The notes beneath the pieces are model-generated. The model made no database searches. It was given only the letters and a program-made list of their open reading frames with translations, and was not told the DNA's origin. The position numbers were made by a program, and so were the translations under genes. Shown one piece after another: positions 19,826 to 29,459 of a stretch of DNA of 64,000 nt (position 1 is its first letter; every line of letters starts with the position of its first letter). Source of the DNA: Kosakonia pseudosacchari (GTDB lineage: Bacteria; Pseudomonadota; Gammaproteobacteria; Enterobacterales; Enterobacteriaceae); NCBI RefSeq assembly GCF_900184035.1, contig NZ_FXWP01000010.1, positions 372,001-436,000 of the forward strand, given 5' to 3'.

Positions 19826-21730
19826 ATGGCTATCGAAATCAAAGTACCGGACATCGGGTCTGATGAAGTTGAAATCACCGAGATTCTGGTCAAAGTGGGC
19901 GACAAAGTAGAAGCTGAACAGTCGCTGATCACCGTGGAAGGCGATAAAGCCTCTATGGAAGTTCCGTCTCCGCAGGCTGGCGTTGTTAAAGAGATCAAAG
20001 TCTCTGTAGGCGACAAAACCGAGACGGGCAAACTGATCATGATTTTCGATTCCGCCGATGGTGCAGCAGCCGCTGCACCTGCTCCGGCAGAAGAGAAGAA
20101 AGAGGCCGCGCCGGCCGCTGCTGCGCCAGCAGCCGCGGCAGCGAAAGAAGTGAACGTGCCTGACATCGGCGGTGACGAAGTTGAAGTCACCGAAATCCTG
20201 GTGAAAGTGGGCGACACCGTTGCGGCAGAACAATCTCTGATCACCGTAGAGGGCGACAAAGCCTCTATGGAAGTTCCGGCGCCGTTCGCCGGCACCGTGA
20301 AAGAGATCAAAATCAACACCGGCGACAAAGTTTCTACCGGCTCGCTGATCATGATCTTCGAAGTGGCGGGTGCTGCACCTGCTGCGGCTCCGGCTCAGGC
20401 CGCCGCTCCGGCTGCGGCGATCGCACCGGCAGCAGCGGCTGGCCCGAAAGAGGTCAACGTACCGGATATCGGCGGCGACGAAGTTGAAGTGACCGAAGTG
20501 CTGGTGAAAGTGGGTGATAAAGTCTCCGCTGAACAGTCGCTGATCACCGTCGAAGGCGATAAAGCTTCTATGGAAGTTCCGGCACCGTTCGCAGGTACCG
20601 TGAAAGAGCTGAAAGTGAACGTGGGCGACAAAGTCTCCACCGGTTCTCTGATTATGGTGTTTGAAGTGGAAGGCGCTGCGCCTGCCGCTGCTCCGGCTGC
20701 CGCTGCTGCTCCGGCATCTGCTGCTGCCCCGGCTCAGGCTGCTAAACCTGCTGTGGCACCGGCTGCGAAAGCAGAAAGTAAATCTGATTTCGCGGAAAAC
20801 GATGCTTACGTTCACGCTACCCCGCTGATCCGCCGCCTGGCGCGCGAGTTCGGCGTTAACCTGGCGAAAGTGAAAGGCACCGGTCGTAAAGGCCGTATCC
20901 TGCGCGAAGACGTTCAGGCTTACGTGAAAGACGCGGTGAAACGCGCTGAGTCCGCACCTGCCGCTGGCGCAACCGGTGGTTCTCTGCCGGGTCTGCTGCC
21001 GTGGCCGAAAGTGGACTTCAGCAAGTTCGGCGAAATCGAAGAAGTGGAACTGGGCCGTATCCAGAAAATCTCTGGTGCTAACCTGAGCCGTAACTGGGTG
21101 ATGATCCCACACGTTACACACTTCGACAAAACCGATATCACCGATCTGGAAGCGTTCCGTAAACAGCAGAACGCCGAAGCTGAGAAGCGCAAACTGGATG
21201 TGAAATTCACGCCGGTTGTCTTCATCATGAAAGCCGTTGCTGCTGCGCTTGAGCAGATGCCGCGCTTCAACAGCTCGCTGTCTGAAGATGGTCAGCGCCT
21301 GACGCTGAAGAAATACATCAACATCGGTGTTGCGGTGGATACCCCGAACGGTCTGGTTGTTCCGGTCTTTAAAGACGTGAACAAGAAGAGCGTTACCGAG
21401 CTTTCCCGCGAACTGACGGTGATTTCCAAAAAAGCGCGTGACGGTAAGCTGACCGCTGGCGAAATGCAGGGCGGTTGCTTCACCATCTCCAGCATCGGCG
21501 GCCTGGGCACAACCCATTTCGCACCGATTGTTAACGCGCCGGAAGTGGCTATCCTGGGCGTCTCCAAATCGGCAATAGAGCCGGTCTGGAACGGTAAAGA
21601 GTTCGTACCGCGTCTGATGATGCCGATTTCGCTCTCCTTCGACCACCGTGTGATTGACGGTGCTGATGGGGCGCGCTTTATCACCATCATCAACAACATG
21701 CTGTCTGACATTCGCCGTCTGGTGATGTAA
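19826..21730 (+). CDS. aceF: Dihydrolipoyl acetyltransferase E2 component AceF (three lipoyl domains)
   Basis: AceF forms the 24-mer core of the pyruvate dehydrogenase complex and transfers acetyl groups to CoA. Three tandem lipoyl domains are clear, each with EGDKASMEV; the lipoylated lysines fall at residues 41, 145 and 246. They are joined by long Ala/Pro linkers. Next come the peripheral subunit-binding domain (THRR-like segment [30 protein letters not shown]) and the acetyltransferase core with the catalytic [15 protein letters not shown] near the C-terminus. The 634 residues are four more than E. coli, accounted for by linker length. Lies between aceE and a terminator. Confidence 0.98.
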   Translation: MAIEIKVPDIGSDEVEITEILVKVGDKVEAEQSLITVEGDKASMEVPSPQAGVVKEIKVSVGDKTETGKLIMIFDSADGAAAAAPAPAEEKKEAAPAAAAPAAAAAKEVNVPDIGGDEVEVTEILVKVGDTVAAEQSLITVEGDKASMEVPAPFAGTVKEIKINTGDKVSTGSLIMIFEVAGAAPAAAPAQAAAPAAAIAPAAAAGPKEVNVPDIGGDEVEVTEVLVKVGDKVSAEQSLITVEGDKASMEVPAPFAGTVKELKVNVGDKVSTGSLIMVFEVEGAAPAAAPAAAAAPASAAAPAQAAKPAVAPAAKAESKSDFAENDAYVHATPLIRRLAREFGVNLAKVKGTGRKGRILREDVQAYVKDAVKRAESAPAAGATGGSLPGLLPWPKVDFSKFGEIEEVELGRIQKISGANLSRNWVMIPHVTHFDKTDITDLEAFRKQQNAEAEKRKLDVKFTPVVFIMKAVAAALEQMPRFNSSLSEDGQRLTLKKYINIGVAVDTPNGLVVPVFKDVNKKSVTELSRELTVISKKARDGKLTAGEMQGGCFTISSIGGLGTTHFAPIVNAPEVAILGVSKSAIEPVWNGKEFVPRLMMPISLSFDHRVIDGADGARFITIINNMLSDIRRLVM

Positions 21731-21737
21731 TCGAAGA

Positions 21738-21763
21738 AGCCGGCCTGACGGCCGGCTTTTTTC
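21738..21763 (+). terminator. Rho-independent terminator of aceF
   Basis: An 8-bp perfect stem AGCCGGCC/GGCCGGCT with a TGAC loop is followed by a T run, 8 bases beyond the aceF stop. It separates aceEF from lpd, which therefore also needs its own promoter, as known in E. coli. Confidence 0.85.
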
Positions 21764-21830
21764 TGGTAATCTCATAGAGCTGTTGGGGTTATCAGGGGCA
21801 AAAGGACAAATCGTTTGCCGTTTGTTGTTT

Positions 21831-21850
21831 CAAAATTGTTAACGATTTTG
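21831..21850 (+). promoter_or_regulatory. Near-perfect palindrome in the lpd promoter region
   Basis: CAAAATTGTTAACGATTTTG is a 20-base palindrome with one mismatched pair, about 85 bases before the lpd start. The core TTGTTA could serve as a -35 element, and GTTAAC resembles half sites of ArcA, a known repressor of lpd in E. coli. A very similar sequence exists, as I recall, upstream of E. coli lpd. Confidence 0.5.
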
Positions 21851-21934
21851 TAAACTGCGGGCGGATAGAACGTCCCGGTGGATGAAGGGCGACATGAAGT
21901 ACCCCTGACCGCCGGAAATCAATAAGAGGTCATG

Positions 21935-23359
21935 ATGAGTACTGAAATCAAAACTCAGGTCGTGGTACTTGGGGCAGGCCCGGCAGGTTACTCTGCTGCC
22001 TTCCGTTGCGCTGATTTAGGTCTGGAAACCGTCATCGTTGAACGTTACAACACCCTCGGCGGTGTTTGTCTGAACGTGGGTTGTATCCCTTCTAAAGCGC
22101 TGCTGCACGTTGCAAAAGTTATCGAAGAAGCCAAAGCGCTGGCTGAACACGGTATCGTCTTCGGCGAACCGAAAACCGATATCGACAAGATTCGTACCTG
22201 GAAAGAGAAAGTGATCACTCAGCTGACCGGCGGTCTGGCGGGTATGGCCAAAGGCCGTAAAGTGAAAGTGGTTAACGGTCTGGGTAAATTCACCGGGGCG
22301 AACACCCTGGAAGTGGAAGGCGAAAACGGCAAAACCGTAATCAACTTCGACAACGCTATCATCGCGGCGGGTTCCCGTCCGATCCAACTGCCGTTCATTC
22401 CGCATGAAGATCCGCGCGTATGGGATTCTACCGACGCCCTGGAGCTGAAATCCGTACCAAAACGCCTGCTGGTGATGGGCGGCGGTATCATCGGTCTGGA
22501 AATGGGTACTGTGTACCATGCGTTGGGTTCAGAAATTGACGTGGTTGAAATGTTCGACCAGGTTATCCCGGCCGCTGACAAAGACATCGTTAAAGTCTTC
22601 ACCAAACGCATCGGTAAGAAATTCAATCTGATGCTGGAAACTAAAGTGACCGCCGTTGAAGCAAAAGAAGACGGCATTTACGTTTCCATGGAAGGCAAAA
22701 AAGCCCCTGCTGAAGCGCAGCGTTACGACGCCGTGCTGGTGGCTATCGGCCGTGTGCCGAACGGTAAAAACCTCGACGCGGGCAAAGCAGGCGTGGAAGT
22801 GGACGACCGTGGCTTTATCCGCGTTGATAAACAGCTGCGCACCAATGTGCCGCACATCTTCGCTATCGGCGATATCGTCGGTCAGCCGATGCTGGCGCAC
22901 AAAGGCGTGCATGAAGGCCACGTGGCCGCTGAAGTTATCGCCGGTAAAAAACACTATTTCGATCCGAAAGTTATCCCGTCTATCGCCTACACCGAGCCGG
23001 AAGTTGCATGGGTGGGTCTGACCGAGAAAGAAGCGAAAGAGAAAGGCATCAGCTACGAAACCGCCACCTTCCCGTGGGCAGCGTCCGGCCGTGCCATCGC
23101 TTCTGACTGCGCTGACGGTATGACCAAACTGATTTTCGACAAAGAGACGCACCGTGTTATCGGTGGCGCGATTGTCGGCACCAACGGCGGCGAGCTGCTG
23201 GGTGAAATCGGTCTGGCTATCGAAATGGGCTGCGACGCTGAAGATATCGCGCTGACCATTCACGCGCACCCGACGCTGCATGAATCCGTCGGTCTGGCTG
23301 CTGAAGTGTTCGAAGGTAGCATTACCGACCTGCCGAACCCGAAAGCGAAGAAAAAGTAA
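21935..23359 (+). CDS. lpd: Dihydrolipoyl dehydrogenase E3 Lpd
   Basis: Lpd reoxidises dihydrolipoyl groups of the pyruvate and 2-oxoglutarate dehydrogenase complexes and of the glycine cleavage system. FAD-binding GAGPAGYSAA, the redox disulfide GGVCLNVGCIPSK (Cys 45 and 50), the NAD-binding GGGIIGLEMG and the C-terminal HAHPTLHE catalytic His-Glu are all visible. Two ATGs are adjacent; the second (21935) gives the 474-residue MSTEIKTQ start used in E. coli, with AAGAGG spaced well upstream. Separated from aceF by a terminator and a promoter region, and ended by its own terminator. Confidence 0.98.
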   Translation: MSTEIKTQVVVLGAGPAGYSAAFRCADLGLETVIVERYNTLGGVCLNVGCIPSKALLHVAKVIEEAKALAEHGIVFGEPKTDIDKIRTWKEKVITQLTGGLAGMAKGRKVKVVNGLGKFTGANTLEVEGENGKTVINFDNAIIAAGSRPIQLPFIPHEDPRVWDSTDALELKSVPKRLLVMGGGIIGLEMGTVYHALGSEIDVVEMFDQVIPAADKDIVKVFTKRIGKKFNLMLETKVTAVEAKEDGIYVSMEGKKAPAEAQRYDAVLVAIGRVPNGKNLDAGKAGVEVDDRGFIRVDKQLRTNVPHIFAIGDIVGQPMLAHKGVHEGHVAAEVIAGKKHYFDPKVIPSIAYTEPEVAWVGLTEKEAKEKGISYETATFPWAASGRAIASDCADGMTKLIFDKETHRVIGGAIVGTNGGELLGEIGLAIEMGCDAEDIALTIHAHPTLHESVGLAAEVFEGSITDLPNPKAKKK

Positions 23360-23380
23360 GTTTCGCCAATTTAAGATAAG

Positions 23381-23404
23381 GCAGCCTTCGGGCTGCTTTT
23401 TTTT
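23381..23404 (+). terminator. Rho-independent terminator of lpd
   Basis: GCAGCC/GGCTGC with a stable TTCG tetraloop and eight T, 21 bases after the lpd stop. Confidence 0.92.
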
Positions 23405-23650
23405 GTCTCTTTCCCGTCGATCTCCTCTTCTCACATAACTACAAGTTTTAGTAGGCATTTTTATTCAGATTATTCCTTAAAATGCCGATAACTCATCCAG
23501 AAATATTTTTAATAACGCAGGCAGTAAGCCCGCGCCTCTGGCTCCGTCATGACATGGACTGTGTGACTTTTCCTCGTTTCATTGCTCCCGTCCGGCGTTT
23601 GCCGCATTTGTAGTTCTTATCCCTGGTTTGGAATGAAAAAAGGAATCGTT
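23405..23650. other. lpd-traT intergenic region with an inverted repeat
   Basis: About 245 A/T-rich bases without a gene. The 8-base inverted repeat GGCATTTT (23454-23461) and AAAATGCC (23479-23486) with a 17-base spacer is the only structure noted. The traT promoter must lie here; no single -35/-10 pair stands out by eye. Confidence 0.4.
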
Positions 23651-24382
23651 ATGTCTTATAAAAAAATTGCTGTCGTCGGTGTGGTATTGGCTGCGTTCGT
23701 GCTGTCGGGTTGTGGCGCGATGACCACGGCGGTGAAAAAACGTAATCTGGAAGTGAAAACCCAGATGAGCCAGACCATCTGGCTGGAACCCTCCTCTGAG
23801 AAAACCGTTTATATCCAGGTGAAAAACACCTCTGATAAAGACATGAGCAACCTGCAGACGCTGCTGTCAAAAGAACTGACTGATAAAGGTTATAAAGTGA
23901 CCTCTTCCCCGGATACCGCTTACTACTGGATCCAGGCCAACGTGCTGAAAGCCGACAAAATGGACCTGCGTGAAACCCAGGGGTATCTCAAAAGTGGTTA
24001 TGAAGGTGCGGCGGTGGGTGCGGCGCTTGGCGCAGGTATTACTGCGTACAACAGCAACTCTTCCGGCGCGGCGCTGGGCGTGGGCCTGGCCGCTGGCCTG
24101 ATCGGTATGGCGGCTGACGCAATGGTCGAAGATGTCAACTTCACCATGGTAACCGACCTGCAAATCTCTGAGCGTAGCAAAGCGAAAGTGACCACCGACA
24201 ACGTGGCAGCGCTGCGTCAGGGCACTTCCGGTATCAAGCTGCAAACCAGCACCGAAGAAGGCAATCGCGCGAAATACCAGACGCGTGTTGTGTCTAACGC
24301 GAACAAAGTGAACCTGAAATTCGAAGAAGCCAAACCGGCTCTCGAAGCACAGCTGGCGAAATCTGTCGCGAACATCATGTAA
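23651..24382 (+). CDS. traT: Chromosomal TraT-family outer-membrane lipoprotein
   Basis: TraT is a surface-exposed outer-membrane lipoprotein best known from F-like plasmids, where it blocks entry of related plasmids (surface exclusion) and can give complement resistance. The ATG at 23651, with AAGGA nine bases upstream, gives 243 residues, essentially the plasmid length. A lipoprotein signal peptide ends in the lipobox VLSGC (Cys 21). The core follows plasmid TraT closely from memory: [35 protein letters not shown], the glycine-rich [15 protein letters not shown] and [20 protein letters not shown] segments, then [14 protein letters not shown]. No other tra gene is near. In E. coli this position holds yacH. 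The chromosomal copy could serve in serum resistance or plasmid exclusion; its role is inferred only. Confidence 0.92.
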   Translation: MSYKKIAVVGVVLAAFVLSGCGAMTTAVKKRNLEVKTQMSQTIWLEPSSEKTVYIQVKNTSDKDMSNLQTLLSKELTDKGYKVTSSPDTAYYWIQANVLKADKMDLRETQGYLKSGYEGAAVGAALGAGITAYNSNSSGAALGVGLAAGLIGMAADAMVEDVNFTMVTDLQISERSKAKVTTDNVAALRQGTSGIKLQTSTEEGNRAKYQTRVVSNANKVNLKFEEAKPALEAQLAKSVANIM

Positions 24383-24427
24383 CGGCTGACGCATTCCAGT
24401 TGCGAATGCGGGTGTAGCCTAAAATAG

Positions 24428-24457
24428 GCGAGTCAGGTAACTGGCTCGCTTTTTTTA
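24428..24457 (+). terminator. Rho-independent terminator of traT
   Basis: GCGAGTCAG/CTGGCTCGC with a GTAA loop (one G-T pair) and eight T, 45 bases after the traT stop. A smaller GCATTC/GAATGC hairpin precedes it. Confidence 0.85.
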
Positions 24458-24567
24458 TTGTATTTCGTGATGAATTTAGGGTTTTCATCCGCAGAGTATA
24501 AAGATTGTGCAAAAACTGCCGATGTTAGATGACTACCATTATCGGTGAGAGAGGGAGTTTCATCGTC

Positions 24568-26001
24568 ATGATCCGCGGACTTAGTTTTGCCTTACAGCTG
24601 CCTTCTGTTACGCGCGTGAGCGCGACAACGCAGGTTGGCGCTGCTGCTCGTGCCGCCAGCAGCAATAACGCTGTCGCCAACAATAACATCTCGGCGAAAG
24701 TGATGTTCGGGAGCCAGACTTCCGAGATTTCGGCGGTTTATAGCCTGTCACCGAAAAAGATGAGCACCAGTGTCGCACAGCACACCAACCCCATTATTGA
24801 AGGGCTGATGCAATCGGCAGTGGGCAGTGCTTCGGTTTCCTCAATGGCTGGCCTTGGCAGTGCGCTGCTTGACAATCTGAAGGAGAACCGGGGCGATTTC
24901 ACCCAGGCGCTGACCGGAGTGCGTGCTGAATTGGGCGCCAGTGCCGGTGCGAATAAATCGGCGGTAACGCTCAGCATCGCCACCAAATCCGGCTCGACCG
25001 TTCACCTGACGATGACCCAGCAGGACAATGGCATCGCGGTTGAGGTGAAAACAGAGGGTGAGGCGTTAAATGATGATGATGCTGCGGCAGTGGCGAACCT
25101 CGGCAATGCGTTGAGCAAAGCGCTTAGCGGGCTGGGGCAGCAACCGCCGAAACTGGATATCGCTGGTTTAACCAACTTTGATAGCAATCGGTTGAAATCT
25201 GTCGATCTGAAAACGGATATACGCAATGGCGATGATTCGCTGCAGTCGCTGAATTTCCATGCCGATGACAAAGCGCGCTCCGTTGCCTACCAGGATGGCG
25301 ACTACTCGCTGAAGATGAGCAGCGATATGTCCAAACCTGCACTCTCCGGCAGCTATGGCCAACAGCAGCTGGCGCTGAAAGCGTATGACGATAAATTCGA
25401 TAAAGCGCGTATTGCCGGTAATGGCGATCGGGGTCAGATGGAAGCGATGAAATCCGTCTTCCGCGCGCTCAACACCACTCGCGATGCGGAAAGCGCCAAC
25501 GTCACTCCAGGCCAAAATTTCACTCTTAATACGAGCGGCGTTTCGCAATTAAGCGGGCTGAATGATTTTTCGCTGTCGCTCGTGCAAACCGAGAAATCAC
25601 CTAACCCGTTGCATGAAGAAGAGAAAGATCGCTTCTCCTATACCGCCTCGCAATCTTCCGAAGAGCAGACACGCGATGATGGCTCAAAAACCGTGAAGCA
25701 GACGACACGCAGCCATTTGAGCGCCGCCTGGCATGAGGCTATCGACCCGTCGATTCCGCTGGCGCTGAACAAAATGAAGTCGTCGCAAAACTACTTCTAC
25801 CATCTGGTGGAAAACGATGAAGAGAACACCACCACGCTCAACTATAACGGTCGCGGGCAACTGGCAAGCGTCGGTCATAACGAGCAGGTGAACAACCGCT
25901 CAACGGTCCAAAAATACGTGCTGGGTAAACTGGTGGACCAAACCGTCACGCCGGAAAAATATGCCAACAGTAGTGTGCGTTCGTTGTTAGGTTCGGTGTA
26001 A
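24568..26001 (+). CDS. Unrecognised cysteine-free protein, about 477 residues
   Basis: I do not recognise a family. The start is uncertain: ATG at 24529 would give 490 residues but has no Shine-Dalgarno; ATG at 24568 has GGGAG ten bases upstream and is preferred. The protein has no cysteine, a single tryptophan (SAAWHEAI), and is rich in Ser, Asn, Ala, Thr and Asp, a composition more like exported or surface-associated proteins than enzymes. No clear signal peptide or membrane helix is seen, although the N-terminus (MIRGLSFALQLPSV) is mildly hydrophobic. The middle has alternating polar/hydrophobic stretches suggesting beta structure (SAVTLSIATKSGSTVHLTMT, DYSLKMSSDMSKPALSGSY). It has its own terminator and sits between traT and acnB, where E. 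coli has the unrelated yacH. Base composition resembles its neighbours. Confidence 0.75.
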   Translation: MIRGLSFALQLPSVTRVSATTQVGAAARAASSNNAVANNNISAKVMFGSQTSEISAVYSLSPKKMSTSVAQHTNPIIEGLMQSAVGSASVSSMAGLGSALLDNLKENRGDFTQALTGVRAELGASAGANKSAVTLSIATKSGSTVHLTMTQQDNGIAVEVKTEGEALNDDDAAAVANLGNALSKALSGLGQQPPKLDIAGLTNFDSNRLKSVDLKTDIRNGDDSLQSLNFHADDKARSVAYQDGDYSLKMSSDMSKPALSGSYGQQQLALKAYDDKFDKARIAGNGDRGQMEAMKSVFRALNTTRDAESANVTPGQNFTLNTSGVSQLSGLNDFSLSLVQTEKSPNPLHEEEKDRFSYTASQSSEEQTRDDGSKTVKQTTRSHLSAAWHEAIDPSIPLALNKMKSSQNYFYHLVENDEENTTTLNYNGRGQLASVGHNEQVNNRSTVQKYVLGKLVDQTVTPEKYANSSVRSLLGSV

Positions 26002-26014
26002 CAGCCGCGTAACC

Positions 26015-26038
26015 AAACGGTCCTGCGGGGCCGTTTTT
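26015..26038 (+). terminator. Terminator after the unrecognised gene
   Basis: ACGGTCC/GGGCCGT (with one G-T pair) and a TGCG loop followed by five T, about 14 bases after the stop. The remaining 235 bases before acnB hold no gene; they should contain the acnB promoter(s). Confidence 0.75.
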
Positions 26039-26273
26039 CATTTCTGCGGGCGAGGATTCTCTGTCGTTAAAACCTTCTCCCGCCTGCTTTATTCCGTCCT
26101 TAACGATTCAGCAAGTATTTAATGTTGCTTTTTTGTAAACAGATTAACACCCCCTGAAAATCCTGCTATGCTGCCCGACGCGGTTCGCGGATTTACCCTA
26201 CAAACTGCTGTCTCACAGGAGCGTGAAGAGAAACGCCTGCCGCATTATGACAATGAGAGCGAGGAGAACCGTC

Positions 26274-28871
26274 GTGCTAGAAGAATACCGTAAGCACGTA
26301 GCTGAACGTGCCGCTGAGGGGATTGCGCCAAAACCATTAGATGCAACCCAAATGGCAGGGCTTGTCGAGCTGCTGAAGAACCCGCCTGCTGGCGAAGAAG
26401 AATTTCTGATTGACCTGCTGGCTAACCGTGTCCCACCGGGCGTCGATGAAGCAGCCTATGTAAAAGCGGGTTTCCTTGCCGCTATCGCCAAAGGCGATGC
26501 CACCTCCCCACTGGTTACCCCTGAAAAAGCGATCGAACTGCTGGGCACCATGCAGGGCGGCTACAACATTCACCCGCTGATTGACGCGCTGGACAGCGAA
26601 AAGCTCGCGCCGATCGCCGCCAAAGCCCTGTCCCACACGCTGCTGATGTTCGATAACTTCTACGACGTGGAAGAGAAAGCGAAAGCGGGCAACGTGTACG
26701 CCAAACAGGTGATGCAATCCTGGGCCGATGCCGAATGGTTCCTGAGCCGCCCGGCGCTGGCAGAAAAAATTACCGTTACCGTTTTCAAAGTAACGGGTGA
26801 AACCAACACCGATGATCTTTCCCCTGCTCCTGATGCCTGGTCGCGTCCGGATATCCCGCTGCACGCGCTGGCGATGCTGAAAAACGCTCGTGAAGGCATT
26901 GAGCCGGATCAGCCAGGTAGCGTGGGTCCGATCAAACAGATCGAGCAGCTGGCGAAAAAAGGGTTCCCGCTGGCCTATGTGGGCGACGTTGTCGGTACCG
27001 GTTCTTCGCGTAAATCCGCCACCAACTCGGTGCTGTGGTTTATGGGCGACGACATTCCGTTTGTGCCGAACAAACGCGGTGGTGGCCTGGTGCTTGGCGG
27101 CAAAATCGCGCCGATTTTCTTTAACACCATGGAAGACGCCGGCGCGCTGCCGATCGAAGTGGATGTTAGCAGCCTGAACATGGGCGACGTGATTGACGTT
27201 TACCCGTTCAAAGGCGAAGTGCGTAACCACGAAACCGGTGAGCTGCTGGCGAGCTTCGAGCTGAAAACCGAGGTGCTGATTGACGAAGTACGCGCCGGTG
27301 GCCGTATTCCGCTGATTATCGGCCGTGGCTTGACCACCAAAGCGCGTGAAGCGCTGGGTCTGCCGCACAGCGATGTTTTCCGTCAGGCGAAAGATGTGGC
27401 GGAAAGCAACCGCGGTTATTCGCTGGCGCAAAAAATGGTTGGTCGTGCCTGCGGTGTGGCCGGTGTCCGCCCTGGCGCTTACTGCGAACCGAAAATGACC
27501 TCTGTGGGTTCTCAGGACACCACCGGGCCGATGACGCGTGATGAGCTGAAAGATCTGGCGTGCCTGGGCTTCTCTTCCGATCTGGTGATGCAGTCTTTCT
27601 GTCACACGGCGGCGTATCCGAAGCCGGTTGACGTCACCACGCATCACACGCTGCCGGACTTCATTATGAACCGTGGCGGCGTTTCCCTGCGTCCGGGCGA
27701 CGGCGTTATCCACTCGTGGCTGAACCGTATGCTGCTGCCGGATACCGTTGGTACCGGTGGTGATTCACATACCCGTTTCCCGATTGGTATCTCCTTCCCG
27801 GCAGGTTCTGGTCTGGTGGCGTTTGCCGCTGCGACCGGCGTGATGCCGCTGGATATGCCGGAATCTGTGCTGGTGCGCTTCAAAGGCAAAATGCAGCCGG
27901 GTATTACGCTGCGCGATCTGGTGCATGCGATCCCGCTGTATGCCATCAAACAGGGTCTGCTGACCGTTGAGAAGAAAGGTAAGAAAAACATCTTCTCCGG
28001 CCGCATTCTGGAGATCGAAGGTCTGCCGGATCTGAAAGTTGAGCAGGCGTTTGAGCTGACCGATGCCTCTGCAGAGCGTTCCGCTGCCGGTTGTACCATC
28101 AAGCTGAACAAAGAGCCGGTTATCGAGTATCTGAACTCCAACATCGTGCTGCTGAAGTGGATGATCGCTGAAGGCTACGGTGACCGCCGTACGCTGGAGC
28201 GCCGTATCCAGGGTATGGAGAAATGGCTGGCCGATCCGCAACTGCTGGAAGCGGATGCCGACGCGGAATACGCGGCGGTGATCGATATCGATCTGGCGGA
28301 AATCAAAGAGCCGATCCTCTGTGCGCCGAACGATCCGGACGACGCGCGTCTGCTCTCTGACGTGCAGGGTGCTAACATCGACGAAGTGTTCATCGGTTCC
28401 TGCATGACCAACATCGGTCACTTCCGCGCAGCCGGTAAACTGCTGGACAGCCATAAAGGTCAGTTGCCGACCCGCCTGTGGGTGGCGCCGCCGACCCGTA
28501 TGGATGCGGCACAGTTGACTGAAGAGGGCTACTACAGCGTGTTTGGTAAGAGCGGGGCGCGTATCGAGATCCCGGGTTGCTCGCTGTGCATGGGTAACCA
28601 GGCGCGTGTCGCGGACGGCGCGACGGTGGTATCCACCTCAACCCGTAACTTCCCGAACCGTTTAGGTACGGGTGCGAACGTCTACCTGGCTTCTGCGGAG
28701 CTGGCGGCGGTGTCGGCGCTGATCGGCAAACTGCCAACGCCGGAAGAGTATCTCAACTTTATGGCGCAGGTGGATAAAACCGCTGTTGATACGTACCGTT
28801 ACCTCAACTTTGACCAGTTGAACCAGTACACCGAAAAAGCGGACGGCGTGATTTTCCAGACAGCCGTCTGA
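26274..28871 (+). CDS. acnB: Aconitate hydratase B AcnB (GTG start)
   Basis: AcnB is the main TCA-cycle aconitase, interconverting citrate and isocitrate with a [4Fe-4S] cluster; the apo form binds mRNA. The start is GTG at 26274 ([12 protein letters not shown]), preceded by AGGAG, giving 865 residues, the exact E. coli length; the ATG at 26223 adds a non-conserved 17-residue leader. The N-terminal HEAT-like domain 5 is followed by the swivel domain 4 ([18 protein letters not shown]) and the catalytic domains, with cluster cysteines in [15 protein letters not shown] and [13 protein letters not shown]. It ends in a strong terminator. Confidence 0.97.
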   Translation: MLEEYRKHVAERAAEGIAPKPLDATQMAGLVELLKNPPAGEEEFLIDLLANRVPPGVDEAAYVKAGFLAAIAKGDATSPLVTPEKAIELLGTMQGGYNIHPLIDALDSEKLAPIAAKALSHTLLMFDNFYDVEEKAKAGNVYAKQVMQSWADAEWFLSRPALAEKITVTVFKVTGETNTDDLSPAPDAWSRPDIPLHALAMLKNAREGIEPDQPGSVGPIKQIEQLAKKGFPLAYVGDVVGTGSSRKSATNSVLWFMGDDIPFVPNKRGGGLVLGGKIAPIFFNTMEDAGALPIEVDVSSLNMGDVIDVYPFKGEVRNHETGELLASFELKTEVLIDEVRAGGRIPLIIGRGLTTKAREALGLPHSDVFRQAKDVAESNRGYSLAQKMVGRACGVAGVRPGAYCEPKMTSVGSQDTTGPMTRDELKDLACLGFSSDLVMQSFCHTAAYPKPVDVTTHHTLPDFIMNRGGVSLRPGDGVIHSWLNRMLLPDTVGTGGDSHTRFPIGISFPAGSGLVAFAAATGVMPLDMPESVLVRFKGKMQPGITLRDLVHAIPLYAIKQGLLTVEKKGKKNIFSGRILEIEGLPDLKVEQAFELTDASAERSAAGCTIKLNKEPVIEYLNSNIVLLKWMIAEGYGDRRTLERRIQGMEKWLADPQLLEADADAEYAAVIDIDLAEIKEPILCAPNDPDDARLLSDVQGANIDEVFIGSCMTNIGHFRAAGKLLDSHKGQLPTRLWVAPPTRMDAAQLTEEGYYSVFGKSGARIEIPGCSLCMGNQARVADGATVVSTSTRNFPNRLGTGANVYLASAELAAVSALIGKLPTPEEYLNFMAQVDKTAVDTYRYLNFDQLNQYTEKADGVIFQTAV

Positions 28872-28879
28872 TAACGAAG

Positions 28880-28905
28880 GCCACCCTGCGGGGTGGCTTT
28901 TTTTT
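28880..28905 (+). terminator. Rho-independent terminator of acnB
   Basis: GCCACCC/GGGTGGC with a TGCG loop and eight T, 8 bases after the stop. Confidence 0.92.
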
Positions 28906-29067
28906 GCCCGCGTGTTTTTATTCCCGTCACTTAAACGCATCCCGCGCCTACTTTCTCTTCGCCCAGGCGGTTATTTTTCCTCGCTTCCGTCCGCTGCGCT
29001 TTTTTTCTTGTATTGTGCTGCGATAATTACTGCATAGGCGGCGATTTGCCTGCATGAGGAAGCGATT

Positions 29068-29430
29068 ATGGATTACGAATTTTTGCGTGATATCACCGGA
29101 GTGGTAAAGGTGCGCATGTCAATGGGCCACGAAGTGGTGGGCCACTGGTTCAATGAAGAAGTAAAAGAGAACCTGGCGCTGCTCGATGAAGTGGAGCAGG
29201 CGGCGAAAACGGTGAAAGGCAGTGAGCGTTCCTGGCAGCGCGCCGGGCATGAATACACGCTGTGGCTGGATGGCGAAGAGGTGATGATTCGCGCGAATCA
29301 GTTGGAATTTTCCGGCGATGAAATGGAAGAGGGGATGAGTTACTACGACGAAGAGAGCCTGTCGCTGTGCGGCGTCGAGGATTTTCTTCAGGTGGTGGCG
29401 GCCTACCGGCAATTCCTCCAGCAGCGTTAA
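29068..29430 (+). CDS. yacL: UPF0231 family protein YacL
   Basis: YacL is a small acidic protein conserved in gamma-proteobacteria with no assigned function (UPF0231). The 120 residues equal E. coli and the sequence is nearly unchanged, e.g. [15 protein letters not shown] and [26 protein letters not shown] lies six bases before the ATG. There is no signal peptide or membrane segment. It stands alone, convergent with speD across 29 bases, with a 160-base gap after the acnB terminator for its promoter. Confidence 0.95.
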   Translation: MDYEFLRDITGVVKVRMSMGHEVVGHWFNEEVKENLALLDEVEQAAKTVKGSERSWQRAGHEYTLWLDGEEVMIRANQLEFSGDEMEEGMSYYDEESLSLCGVEDFLQVVAAYRQFLQQR

Positions 29431-29459
29431 TCAGGGCGCGTCCTTGCTCCCCTGGTGCG

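Noticed and set aside
19688-21775. Minus-strand open frame of 695 codons opposite aceF
   Set aside because: The low-complexity, Arg/Ser/His-rich translation reflects the complement of Ala/Pro linkers and lipoyl repeats; no independent evidence of coding.
26337-27713. Minus-strand open frame of 458 codons opposite acnB
   Set aside because: Shadow frame; acnB matches its family from end to end.
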